DNA of 64,000 nt, from the NCBI GenBank assembly GCA_021801025.1, contig JAJYYK010000006.1, positions 1-64,000 of the forward strand, written 5' to 3'. The translations under genes and the position numbers were made by a program. Shown one piece after another: positions 13,458-22,063 of the stretch. The stretch comes from Pseudomonadota bacterium (lineage in GTDB: Bacteria; Pseudomonadota; Gammaproteobacteria; Burkholderiales; Sulfuriferulaceae). The notes beneath the pieces were generated by a model. The model worked only from the letters and a program-made list of their open reading frames with translations, had not been told where the DNA came from and searched no databases. Each line of letters opens with the position of its first letter. The stretch's first letter is position 1.

Positions 13458-15827
13458 TTAATGTCCTTGTTTTCTTTTGCGAGGTTTATTGTCAGGCTTT
13501 TCGGGTGTGGATTTTACGCGTGTATGGGTTTTTTTGGCCGGTTTTTTCCCCGCCGAAGATTTGGCAGGCGTTTTGATTGCCTTTGGGGTGGTTTGTGGGG
13601 CGTTTTGCGTGGATTTGCTCTGCCCACGCGTGGATTTTCGTCCAGAGTGACCGGATTCAACCAGTTGAAAATCAATCTGGCTGGTATCCAAACTGACCTT
13701 GACGACTTTGACCTCCAGCCGGTCACCCAAACGGAAGCGCGCACCCGTGCGTTCGCCCAACATTTGGTGCCGGGCTTTGTCATAATGGAAATAATCGCTA
13801 CCAAGTTCTGAAATGTGAATCAATCCCTCGACAAACAATTCATCCAGCGCAACAAAGAGGCCAAACCCTGTGACAGCAGAAATGGTGCCGTGGAAAATTT
13901 CACCGACATGGTCCTGCATATAAAAACACTTGAGCCACGATTCTACGTCGCGCGTGGCTTCATCGGCGCGGCGTTCGGTCATCGAGCAATGGGCGCCCAA
14001 GGCTTGCCAGTTGCCGGGATTGTATTTGTCCCCAGTCAGCGCCGCTTTAATGGCGCGATGGATCAGCAAATCGGGATAACGGCGTATCGGTGAAGTGAAA
14101 TGGGTGTAATGCTCATAAGCCAGACCAAAATGCCCCACATTGTCCGGGCTGTATATGGCTTGCTGCAAGGAACGCAACATCACTGTTTGCAACAGTTGAA
14201 CATCCGGACGAGGTTTAATTTGCTGCAACAGGCGAGCATAATCTTTTGCCTGGGGGGTATCTCCACCCGGCAAACCCAAACCAAATTCGGACAAAAACTC
14301 ACGCAAGGCGGTGAGTTTTTCTGGCGTAGGTCCGCCATGGATACGGTAAAGTGTGGTTTGTTTGTGATGTTTTAAATAGCCAGCCGTACACACGTTGGCC
14401 GCCAGCATGCATTCTTCGATGATGCGGTGTGCATCATTGCGTTGAGTAGGCACGATACGCTCGATTTTACGATTTTCATTGAAGATCATTTGAGTTTCAA
14501 TGGTCTCAAAATCGATGGCACCACGGCGTTCCCGCGCTTTTAACAACACCTTAAACAGGCTGTTCAGGTTGTTAAGCTGCGGAAGCAGGTGGCTGTATTC
14601 CTCTGCATTTTCAGGATGTTGCAACCAGTCCCAGACCTGGTCATAGGTCAGTCTTGCATGCGAATACATGACCGCCGGGTAAAAACGATATTGGCTGATC
14701 CCACCGAGTTTGCCTATTTGCATGTCGCATACCATGCACAAGCGCTCCACTTGAGGGTTCAGTGAGCACAGGCCATTGGAGAGCTCTTCCGGTAACATGG
14801 GAATCACACGACGAGGGAAATAGACTGAATTGCCCCGGTTGTAGGCTTCTTTGTCCAAAGGTGAATTGGGCGCAACATAATGGGACACATCGGCGATGGC
14901 CACGATAAGGCGATAGCCACCGTCTTGCGGTTCGCAATACACGGCATCGTCAAAATCACGTGCGGTTTCACCGTCGATGGTGACCAATGGCAAATGCCGG
15001 ATGTCTTCACGTCCGGCAAAATCAACTTTAAGTACTTTTTTGGGTAATTTCGCGGCTTCGGTTTCCACATCATGCGGAAACTCGTAGGGCAGGGCGTGTT
15101 TGCGTAGTGCGATTTCAATTTCCATGCCCGGATCGCTGTATTGACCCAATACTTCCACCACTTGGCCGACAGGCTTGCTGTAACGGGCCACTTGAGCGAT
15201 CAGTTTCACATTCACGACTTCACCGGCTTTCGCCGCGCCTTCGTTGCCGGTCGGAATCAGGATGTCTTGTGTGATGCGCTTGTTTTCAGGTACAACCATC
15301 ATGATGCCGTGTTCGATAATTAAGCGGCCTACAATGTGGGTGTTCGTGCGTTCCAGTACCTCAACAATTTTACCTTCGCGGCGACCACGCCTGTCCAGAC
15401 CGATTTCGCGTCCCATGACGCGATCACCGTGCAGGGCTTTTTGCATCTCTCGTGGCGACAGGAATAAGGAATCACTCCCATCTTCAGGCTCCAGAAAACC
15501 GAAACCATCGGGATGGCCCTGAACGGTGCCCTTGATGAGATCCAGCTTTTCTACCACGCACAAATCGCCGCGCCGGTTTTGAATCAGTTCGCCGTCACGC
15601 TCCATAGCGCGCAAACGTCGGGAAAATAAAATGGATTCTTCTTCGGTAATGCCCAGTTCAGATGCCAATTGGTCAGCCGACCAAGGCACACCTTGCCGCC
15701 GGAGAATCTCCATCACAAATTCGCGGCTGGGCAGGGGGTTGTCGTAACGTTCACGCTCGCGTTCAAGAAATGGGTCTTCAAGGCGCAACGTGTTGAGAGA
15801 TTTTTTAGGATTCGTGGGGTGTGTCAT
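13458..15827 (-). CDS. rnr: Ribonuclease R
   Basis: A 789-residue 3'-5' exoribonuclease of the RNB family that digests structured RNA. Order: N-terminal winged helix (about 25-85), cold-shock domains, RNB domain with the metal-binding DGETARDFDDAVYCE near 285-300, an S1 domain near 640-720 (GEIFHGTISAVTGFGLFV), and a long Lys/Arg-rich tail that may bind RNA. The ATG at 15827 has AAGGA upstream; a TTG two codons earlier is also possible. rlmB follows immediately. The gene diverges from tRNA-Leu. Confidence 0.97.
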   Translation of the reverse strand: MTHPTNPKKSLNTLRLEDPFLERERERYDNPLPSREFVMEILRRQGVPWSADQLASELGITEEESILFSRRLRAMERDGELIQNRRGDLCVVEKLDLIKGTVQGHPDGFGFLEPEDGSDSLFLSPREMQKALHGDRVMGREIGLDRRGRREGKIVEVLERTNTHIVGRLIIEHGIMMVVPENKRITQDILIPTGNEGAAKAGEVVNVKLIAQVARYSKPVGQVVEVLGQYSDPGMEIEIALRKHALPYEFPHDVETEAAKLPKKVLKVDFAGREDIRHLPLVTIDGETARDFDDAVYCEPQDGGYRLIVAIADVSHYVAPNSPLDKEAYNRGNSVYFPRRVIPMLPEELSNGLCSLNPQVERLCMVCDMQIGKLGGISQYRFYPAVMYSHARLTYDQVWDWLQHPENAEEYSHLLPQLNNLNSLFKVLLKARERRGAIDFETIETQMIFNENRKIERIVPTQRNDAHRIIEECMLAANVCTAGYLKHHKQTTLYRIHGGPTPEKLTALREFLSEFGLGLPGGDTPQAKDYARLLQQIKPRPDVQLLQTVMLRSLQQAIYSPDNVGHFGLAYEHYTHFTSPIRRYPDLLIHRAIKAALTGDKYNPGNWQALGAHCSMTERRADEATRDVESWLKCFYMQDHVGEIFHGTISAVTGFGLFVALDELFVEGLIHISELGSDYFHYDKARHQMLGERTGARFRLGDRLEVKVVKVSLDTSQIDFQLVESGHSGRKSTRGQSKSTQNAPQTTPKAIKTPAKSSAGKKPAKKTHTRVKSTPEKPDNKPRKRKQGH

Positions 15828-16011
15828 TGACAACAGTCCTTATTGATTTATAATCCCCAAACTTGTTGAGGCAGGTTTATTATAATCCATCATTAACCAG
15901 GCAAGGCATAATTTGCTTGTTTAGCGCTGGAATTGTTTGGGTGTGGTCACTTGTTTGTATGTGTCACATCACACCACTCAGAATTTTATTTGATTGGTTG
16001 ATTGTCAAAAA

Positions 16012-16096
16012 GCCCAGATGGCGGAATTGGTAGACGCGCACGGTTCAGGTCCGTGTGCCGTAAGGTGTGGAGGTTCGAGTCCTCTTCTGGGCACCA
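16012..16096 (+). tRNA. tRNA-Leu (anticodon CAG)
   Basis: An 85-base class II tRNA starting GCCCAGATGGCGGAATTGG and ending TCTGGGC-A-CCA. The anticodon arm CACGG-TTCAGGT-CCGTG gives CAG, and a long variable arm (TGCCGTAAGGTGT) is present. CCA is encoded. Confidence 0.96.
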
Positions 16097-16266
16097 AACA
16101 GCATTTCGTTTAAATGTGAATGAAAGCGATTTCATGTTAATGAGGCGTAACTGAAAATAGCATCTTTTACTTTGTAACACTCAAATTTTCCGCTTCTTCT
16201 CCGCATTATAACAGGCTGACTCTGTATGACGAGTAATCAGTACAGTTGATTTGTTTTGATAGGGGT

Positions 16267-17019
16267 TTAACCCTGTTGACTATCGCGTATCTGGTCGCAA
16301 TACTGTTGCAGTATCGTGGGCACATCGGGCAAACATATGCCGCATTCACGATTGCCAGGTACGGCATAATTGATGAATTTCGGATACGCTAAATTGAGAT
16401 TAGCCATGATTTCAACGAATTCCGCCAGGGATTTATTGCCGCCTAAACGAGGATTGCGCGTTTTTTCCTGGGCAATAGTGGACACATGGCGACCCTGGTA
16501 GTCATGGGCGGGATATACCAGCGTATCTTCCGTCAGGGCAAACAGCTGGTCATGAATGCTGCGGTATAAAGTCGGCGCATCGCCATTTTGAAAATCGGTA
16601 CGGCCACAACCATCAATCAGTAACGCATCGCCGGTCAACACGCGTCCATCAACCACGTAGGAGAAGTGATTGTCGGTGTGCCCGGGTGTGTGCAGCGGAT
16701 TTATGCTGACATTGCCGAAAATGAAGGGTTTGTGATCTTCTATGCCGATATCAGCACAGGCCAATTTATCTGGGGCAGGATGGGCGATACGACTGCCCGT
16801 TTCTTGGCGCAATTTATGCGCCGCGCTGATATGATCGGCGTGAATATGGGTGTCCAGAGTATAAGCCAGGGTCAATCCCAGCGCATTGATGACACTCAAG
16901 TCACGTTGCCAGGTCGGCAACACCGCATCAACCAGCACGGCCTGTCCAGTTTCCGTGCAGCCAAGTAAATAGGTATAAGTGCTGGATATGGGCTCAAATA
17001 GCTGTTTGAATATCATCAT
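16267..17019 (-). CDS. ETHE1-like persulfide dioxygenase (metallo-beta-lactamase fold)
   Basis: A 250-residue MBL-fold protein. Metal ligands are in THIHADH (57-63), HTPGHTD (110-116), Asp130 in LTGDAL and His171 in YPAHDY. GCGRTDFQNGD after the Asp is characteristic of ETHE1-type persulfide dioxygenases, which use one iron and oxidise glutathione persulfide to sulfite and glutathione. This would serve sulfide detoxification or sulfur oxidation. GGAG lies upstream of tandem ATG codons at 17019 and 17016. No rhodanese or sulfide:quinone reductase gene is adjacent. A glyoxalase II role is less likely given the GRTDFQ motif. Confidence 0.9.
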   Translation of the reverse strand: MMIFKQLFEPISSTYTYLLGCTETGQAVLVDAVLPTWQRDLSVINALGLTLAYTLDTHIHADHISAAHKLRQETGSRIAHPAPDKLACADIGIEDHKPFIFGNVSINPLHTPGHTDNHFSYVVDGRVLTGDALLIDGCGRTDFQNGDAPTLYRSIHDQLFALTEDTLVYPAHDYQGRHVSTIAQEKTRNPRLGGNKSLAEFVEIMANLNLAYPKFINYAVPGNRECGICLPDVPTILQQYCDQIRDSQQG

Positions 17020-17442
17020 AACACTCCAACGTCACTTTGAATAAAGACCTTTAGCAGCCTGACAACCTGCCGGATTTAAAAGAAATCGGCTGCCAACTAA
17101 TCCGATGTGTCTTGCGCCGGAATTTCTGCCAAAGCGATGATCATCATACCGCGCAAACGCGTCGAAGTGAGGCGTTTTTCAGTAAATCGGCAAGGGAAGA
17201 TTACTCTGTGTGGTTCATTGAGTGAGATCGGCTCGCTGGATTTCCCGGTTCGCAGGAATTAGTACATGAATCAAGTAATGCTCTGGCACCCATTATGTGT
17301 GGTTTGGTTGTTATGGTAAAACGGATCGATATGTTGGCTGTGTGAGTGCAGGTATCATACAAGATGAAATAAGTGATAATATCGCCTTAAATATCAAATG
17401 TAGCAGCGAAAGATAACCGGTTAATCCAGGGAGGAGGTCAAC
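17020..17442. other. Divergent intergenic region
   Basis: About 420 bases between the persulfide dioxygenase gene and the YceI gene. No gene or RNA is recognised. TGATAATAT near 17372-17380 could be a -10 region for the YceI gene, but no matching -35 is clear. Confidence 0.5.
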
Positions 17443-18036
17443 ATGAAAAAAATACATCGACTCAGCTTGCTGTCCTGTCTTGTCGCGACGTTTTTTGTTA
17501 CGCCAGCTTACGCGCAATGGCAGTTAGAGAATGATCATTCCAATCTCGATTTTATTAGTATCAAAAAAACCAGTATTGCTGAAGTGCATCAATTTAAAAA
17601 ATTGTCAGGAAGTGTTAGCGATGAGGGTGATATTCATTTGCTCATCGACTTATCCAGTGTGGATACACAAAATGATATTCGCAATGAACGCTTAAAAGCC
17701 ATGCTGTTTGAAGTCGCGCAGTTCCCCACAGCAGAATTTAACGGGAATGTTGACATGAGTAAAGTTGATGCGCTTAAAGTCGGTGAGACGCTGGATATGC
17801 CGGTGAATGGCAAGCTCAGTATGCACGGTGTCGTGCAAGACAGCAAAACAATATTGCATGTAGTGAAACTGAGTGGCAATCAGATTCAAGTGACGACCAA
17901 ACTACCGATTATTCTGAATGCGGATTCATATGGGCTGGCTGCAGGCATAGAAAAACTTCGCGAAGCGGCGGGCTTACCTGTGATTTCAGCAGCGGTGCCC
18001 GTGACATTTGATTTGGTATTTAAGCACCTGGTTTAA
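17443..18036 (+). CDS. YceI-family periplasmic protein
   Basis: A 197-residue secreted protein with a Sec signal peptide (MKKIHRLSLLSCLVATFFV..., cut after AYA, about residue 24). The mature part is a YceI/lipocalin-like beta barrel: it opens with WQLENDHSNLDFISIKK and has IDLSSVDTQNDIRNERL and LFEVAQFPTAEF near the middle, matching the 'D-x3-R-d-x-H/R-L...F-d...yP' pattern. YceI proteins bind isoprenoid-like lipids in the few cases studied; the role is otherwise unknown. AGGAGG lies 7 bases before the ATG. Confidence 0.92.
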   Translation: MKKIHRLSLLSCLVATFFVTPAYAQWQLENDHSNLDFISIKKTSIAEVHQFKKLSGSVSDEGDIHLLIDLSSVDTQNDIRNERLKAMLFEVAQFPTAEFNGNVDMSKVDALKVGETLDMPVNGKLSMHGVVQDSKTILHVVKLSGNQIQVTTKLPIILNADSYGLAAGIEKLREAAGLPVISAAVPVTFDLVFKHLV

Positions 18037-18038
18037 AT

Positions 18039-18173
18039 ATGAGGTTTTGCATCAGGATTCATGATGACAGGTTAGGGTTATCTTCAATGAACAATCCTTC
18101 ACGGGTTGACGGAAATGATGGCGGCACGGGTGATTGGGATGTGGTGAGCACCATTTGCCGACAATATGAATAA
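18039..18173 (+). CDS. Possible small protein, 44 residues
   Basis: A short frame begins 2 bases after the YceI stop and encodes 44 residues, MRFCIRIHDDRLGLSS followed by a Gly/Asp-rich tail ending ICRQYE. I do not recognise it and no ribosome binding site is clear. It may be a chance frame in the interval before the receiver-TPR gene. Confidence 0.15.
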   Translation: MRFCIRIHDDRLGLSSMNNPSRVDGNDGGTGDWDVVSTICRQYE

Positions 18174-18242
18174 TCTTGGCGTTGATGATTTTTAATGGGC
18201 GAGCGTTCGTAATTGCCCTCCAAATGAGGCACCTGTTGCACT

Positions 18243-19868
18243 ATGATGGATTTTACTAAAAAACGCGTGTTGATCATTGATGATAGTTCTGCAATGTGCT
18301 CTTCATTGAAGCATACGTTGGGTAATTTGGGTATTGGTAAATGCGAAACCTCAAACTCGGGCAACGAGGCCATATTCAGAATACGGCAACGGGAATTTGA
18401 TATTATTGTCTGTGATTATTGCCTGGGTGAAGGCAGTGATGGTCAGCAGATACTTGAACAGTTGCGCAAAAGCGCGCTGATTTCCCCTTCAGTGGCTTTT
18501 TTAATGGTCACCGCTGAACGCGGTTACGAAAAAGTAGTGTCGTGTGCAGAACTGGCGCCTGATGATTATTTGCTGAAGCCATTTACGCCTGAAACGATTC
18601 GTTTGCGTCTGGAGCGAGTGTTTGAGAAAAAAGAAACATTCAATGTTATTTATGAATTATTGGCGTTAGGGAATTCCGCTGACGCGATTGTTGAATGCGA
18701 TCGTTTACTGGATTTGAAAAATAAGTTTGCGATTGATTTAATCCGAATGAAAGGCGAATTGCTTATCTCATTGGACAGGCATGAGGAGGCGCGCGTACTT
18801 TATGAGCAAGTCATTTCGGCCAGAGCGATTCCCTGGGCGAGAATCGGTTTGGCAAAAACGCTTAGCATGGCGGGGAGGGTTGAAGAAGCGATAGAGATTT
18901 TGGAGTTGGCAATTGCTGACACCCCCCAATATCTTGAAGCATATGATTTGCTGGCAAAAGAACATGAAGCACAAGGGCAGACAGCGTTAGCTCAAGCTAT
19001 TTTGGAGCAAGCTGTCGAGATTTCACCGCAGACATTGTCACGACAATCCCGTGTTGGCGAAATGGCCTATCGCAATGGCGATTTGGAGAAAGCCAAACGC
19101 GCTTTCGGTATTGTGGTGGAGCAGGGGAGATACTCATTCTCTCGGTCACCCAGTGACTTTATTCGTTTGTCAAAGGTGCATTTGGATGAGGGACAACAGG
19201 ACAAGGCTTTGTCAGTGATCGCCGATGCGCGCAAATCTTTTGACAAAACACCTGATTTTGAGTTGGAAACATCGGTGATGGAAAGCTTGATTCATCACGG
19301 TGCGAGCAATCGCGAATCATCCATGCTGGCACTAGAAAAAGCGCTGGAAATTAAAGAAAAGAATGGACTGATTTTACCTGAATCATCTCATTTGGACTTG
19401 GCAAAAAGTTGTTTCCTTAACGATAAAGTTGAAGAGGGGCGCACTTTGGTGAAAGACATCGTAAGCAACTTTTATGATGATGAAAAAGTGCAAGGGATGG
19501 TCGGCCAAATGTTGGAGCAAGTCGGGCGCGCCGAAGAAAGTAAGGAGTTGGTTGATAACAGTGTTCGCGATGTGATTAAACTTAATAATGAGGGCGTGTC
19601 GTTAGCGAAAAAAGGCGACTTGGCCGGCGCAATTGCATTATTAGTCAGTGCGGCTCAACGGATGCCGCAAAATGTGCAGGTCGCGTTGAATGCGGCGCAC
19701 GCTTTGATCGTTGACAGTGATAGAAACGGCTGGAATGAAACGCGAATGGATATGGCGCGTTATTTGTTGCGCGAACACGAGACCAAGTATTCAAGCCTTG
19801 AAAAATACAAAAAAATAAATGGGCTGATGAAGGAGGTTGGTTTGAAATTTGGCGTGAACATCATATGA
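18243..19868 (+). CDS. Response-regulator receiver domain fused to TPR repeats
   Basis: A 541-residue cytoplasmic protein. Residues 7-125 are a CheY-like receiver with acidic pair Asp13-Asp14, phosphoacceptor Asp58 in IVCDY, the Thr in MVTAERG and the Lys in LLKPF. The rest (about 135-535) is helical with TPR-like repeats, for example WARIGLAKTLSMAGRVEEAI and ALNAAHALI near the end. There is no DNA-binding or enzymatic output domain, so output must be through protein contacts. It overlaps the following histidine-kinase-like gene by 4 bases (ATGA) and should pair with it. Start is one of tandem ATG codons at 18243 and 18246. Confidence 0.85.
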   Translation: MMDFTKKRVLIIDDSSAMCSSLKHTLGNLGIGKCETSNSGNEAIFRIRQREFDIIVCDYCLGEGSDGQQILEQLRKSALISPSVAFLMVTAERGYEKVVSCAELAPDDYLLKPFTPETIRLRLERVFEKKETFNVIYELLALGNSADAIVECDRLLDLKNKFAIDLIRMKGELLISLDRHEEARVLYEQVISARAIPWARIGLAKTLSMAGRVEEAIEILELAIADTPQYLEAYDLLAKEHEAQGQTALAQAILEQAVEISPQTLSRQSRVGEMAYRNGDLEKAKRAFGIVVEQGRYSFSRSPSDFIRLSKVHLDEGQQDKALSVIADARKSFDKTPDFELETSVMESLIHHGASNRESSMLALEKALEIKEKNGLILPESSHLDLAKSCFLNDKVEEGRTLVKDIVSNFYDDEKVQGMVGQMLEQVGRAEESKELVDNSVRDVIKLNNEGVSLAKKGDLAGAIALLVSAAQRMPQNVQVALNAAHALIVDSDRNGWNETRMDMARYLLREHETKYSSLEKYKKINGLMKEVGLKFGVNII

Positions 19869-20521
19869 ATCTCATCGATAAGACCCATATCGATGTCAAA
19901 ACCATCATTGCATTAAATGTACATGAAATTAAAAATTTAATGGCCTTGTTAATGTTCAAGTTAGATACCGTGCAGGTGGTCGATGATGCCATCACTGAAT
20001 CACGTTTGCTGTGTCACCGTGTGAATGATCATATGGAGCGGATGTTATTGTTGTTCAAGTTGCAATCTGAACATTTGACCCCTCACATTTCTGATTATTC
20101 ACCCATTGATTTCGTTGATGAGTTTGTTGCGAATGCACAAATATTGGCTGGCTCTGATATTAAAATAGTGAAAGATGCTGCCGGTGCACCCAGTTACTGG
20201 TTTTTTGATCGTGAACTGGTTGAAATGGCGATGATGAATGCGATACACAACGCCTTGCGTTTTGCGCAACATGAAATCAAAATCCACGTTTATCAAGCCA
20301 ATCAAATGTTGGTGTTTGAAGTGACCGATGATGGCTCTGGTTATCCGGCAGAAATGCTGGCAGCCCCAGTCACTGCGCTTTTACAAACTAACCGGGGGTT
20401 GGGTTTGTATTTGGCGCATGCCATTGCGCAAATTCATACCAATAAAAACTGCCATGGGCAATTGTTGTTGCATAACAACCAACACACACACGGCGCGGTA
20501 TTCAGTTTGCAGTTGCCTTGA
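19865..20521 (+). CDS. Small soluble histidine-kinase-like ATPase
   Basis: A 218-residue protein with a short dimerisation/H-box region (LNVHEIKNLMALL, His20) and a GHKL ATPase domain: N box NAIHNALRFA near 122-131, G1 DDGSGYP near 157, G2 NRGLGLYLAHAIAQ near 176-189. There is no membrane segment or sensor domain, so input must come from a partner. It is translationally coupled to the receiver-TPR gene and probably phosphorylates or dephosphorylates that receiver. The HEIKN box fits HisKA-type kinases. Confidence 0.83.
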   Translation: MNLIDKTHIDVKTIIALNVHEIKNLMALLMFKLDTVQVVDDAITESRLLCHRVNDHMERMLLLFKLQSEHLTPHISDYSPIDFVDEFVANAQILAGSDIKIVKDAAGAPSYWFFDRELVEMAMMNAIHNALRFAQHEIKIHVYQANQMLVFEVTDDGSGYPAEMLAAPVTALLQTNRGLGLYLAHAIAQIHTNKNCHGQLLLHNNQHTHGAVFSLQLP

Positions 20522-20654
20522 CACGCCTGACCATGATTTGGTCTGAGTTCACACAGGTCTTGCTGTCATTTTGTTTCGTACAGGAACTTTATTTCATCGC
20601 ATGCCCTGATGCCGTGTGCAGCATAATTCGGAGTCGTGTCGCGTGGGGAATGTA

Positions 20655-21851
20655 ATGGATTATGATGTCATCGTCATCGGCGCTGGTGCAGCAGGAATGA
20701 TGTGCGCCGCGCAGGCCGGTCAGCGTGGCCGGCGTGTATTGTTGATTGATCATGCGACCAAAATCGGCGAGCGTATTCGTATTTCTGGTGGCGGGCGTTG
20801 TAATTTTACCAACCGTGATGTCGGTGTCGAAAACTTCCTGTCGCAAAACCCACATTTTGCACGCTCGGCGCTGGCGCAGTTTAGCCAGTTTGATTTCATT
20901 CAATTGGTTGAACGGTATCGCATTGCGTATCATGAGAAAACGCTGGGTCAGCTGTTTTGTGATGACAGCGCACAACAAATTGTTGCGATGTTGCAGACAG
21001 AGTGTGAGCGTGGTGCTGTGCAATGGTTGCAGCCGTGCAGGGTGCTGAACGTTGTCAAGTCGGTTGATGGCTTTCACGTGATGATTGAGGAGGCTGTGTT
21101 GGCATGCCAGTCTTTGGTGATTGCAACGGGTGGGTTGGCGATACCGCAACTGGGCGCAACACCGTTCGGATACCAGATTGCCGAGCAATTTGGTGTGGGG
21201 GTTGTCGCGCCGCAGCCCGCATTGGTGCCCTTGGCGCTTGCCCCGGAGACACTCGCTCTTTTGCAGGGTTTGTCAGGCGCTTCATTAGAGGTGAGTTGTC
21301 ATTGTGTCGGGCAACCGGCGAGTTTTTGCGAATCCATGCTGATTACCCATCGTGGCCTGTCGGGCCCGGTAATTTTGCAGATTTCCAGTTACTGGCAAAA
21401 GCAGGCTTATGGTCACGGTAAAAAACAGCCGGTCAGCATCAACTTGTTGCCTCATCTTGATGTGGGTGCATGGTTGGATGCACAGCGTCATAGCAAATTA
21501 ACATTGGCCGCTTTGTTGAGTGAGCATTTGCCTAAACGTTTTGCGCAGGAATGGTGTGCCTGGCAAAAATGGGAAAGACCTTTGGCTGAACACAGCAAGT
21601 TTGATATTTCAGGGATGCAAGCGGCGTTAACCGGTTGGAAGCTGATGCCGGCAGGGACCTTGGGTTATGCCAAGGCTGAGGTGACTTTAGGTGGGATAGA
21701 TACCTGTGATTTATCATCCAGAACCATGGAAGCCAAAGCGGTTCCTGGCCTGTTTTTTATCGGTGAAGTGGTGGATGTGACCGGTTGGTTAGGCGGCTAC
21801 AATTTCCAGTGGGCTTGGTCGTCGGGATGGGTGGCGGGGCAATTTGCCTAA
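20655..21851 (+). CDS. HI0933/BaiN-family flavoprotein
   Basis: A 398-residue FAD-binding protein of the HI0933 family (YhiN/BaiN-like). The N-terminal Rossmann motif is DVIVIGAGAAGMMCA (residues 4-18), followed by GERIRISGGGRCNFTN near 42-57, a hallmark of the family. The C-terminus GGYNFQWAWSSGWVAGQ near 380-396 closes the FAD site. Cellular role is uncertain; some relatives reduce steroid or other double bonds. I chose the ATG at 20655, which has GGGGA 5 bases upstream. Confidence 0.9.
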   Translation: MDYDVIVIGAGAAGMMCAAQAGQRGRRVLLIDHATKIGERIRISGGGRCNFTNRDVGVENFLSQNPHFARSALAQFSQFDFIQLVERYRIAYHEKTLGQLFCDDSAQQIVAMLQTECERGAVQWLQPCRVLNVVKSVDGFHVMIEEAVLACQSLVIATGGLAIPQLGATPFGYQIAEQFGVGVVAPQPALVPLALAPETLALLQGLSGASLEVSCHCVGQPASFCESMLITHRGLSGPVILQISSYWQKQAYGHGKKQPVSINLLPHLDVGAWLDAQRHSKLTLAALLSEHLPKRFAQEWCAWQKWERPLAEHSKFDISGMQAALTGWKLMPAGTLGYAKAEVTLGGIDTCDLSSRTMEAKAVPGLFFIGEVVDVTGWLGGYNFQWAWSSGWVAGQFA

Positions 21852-22063
21852 TTGTTGATGTCGTAGTTCGCACGTGATTCTGCTTTTTAAACCGGGGCGA
21901 GATAAAACCAGATGACCCGTCAGGCGACGTTTTGAGCCTGCGCGAGTGCTGACGGCCATTTTTGCTCAAGCCAACAACTGTCTCGCAACTTGACCCGTCA
22001 TCATCTTGCGTTCTGATGGATTTTTTGGGATAAATTCACGTCATGATGGGGACAATGTCCGGG

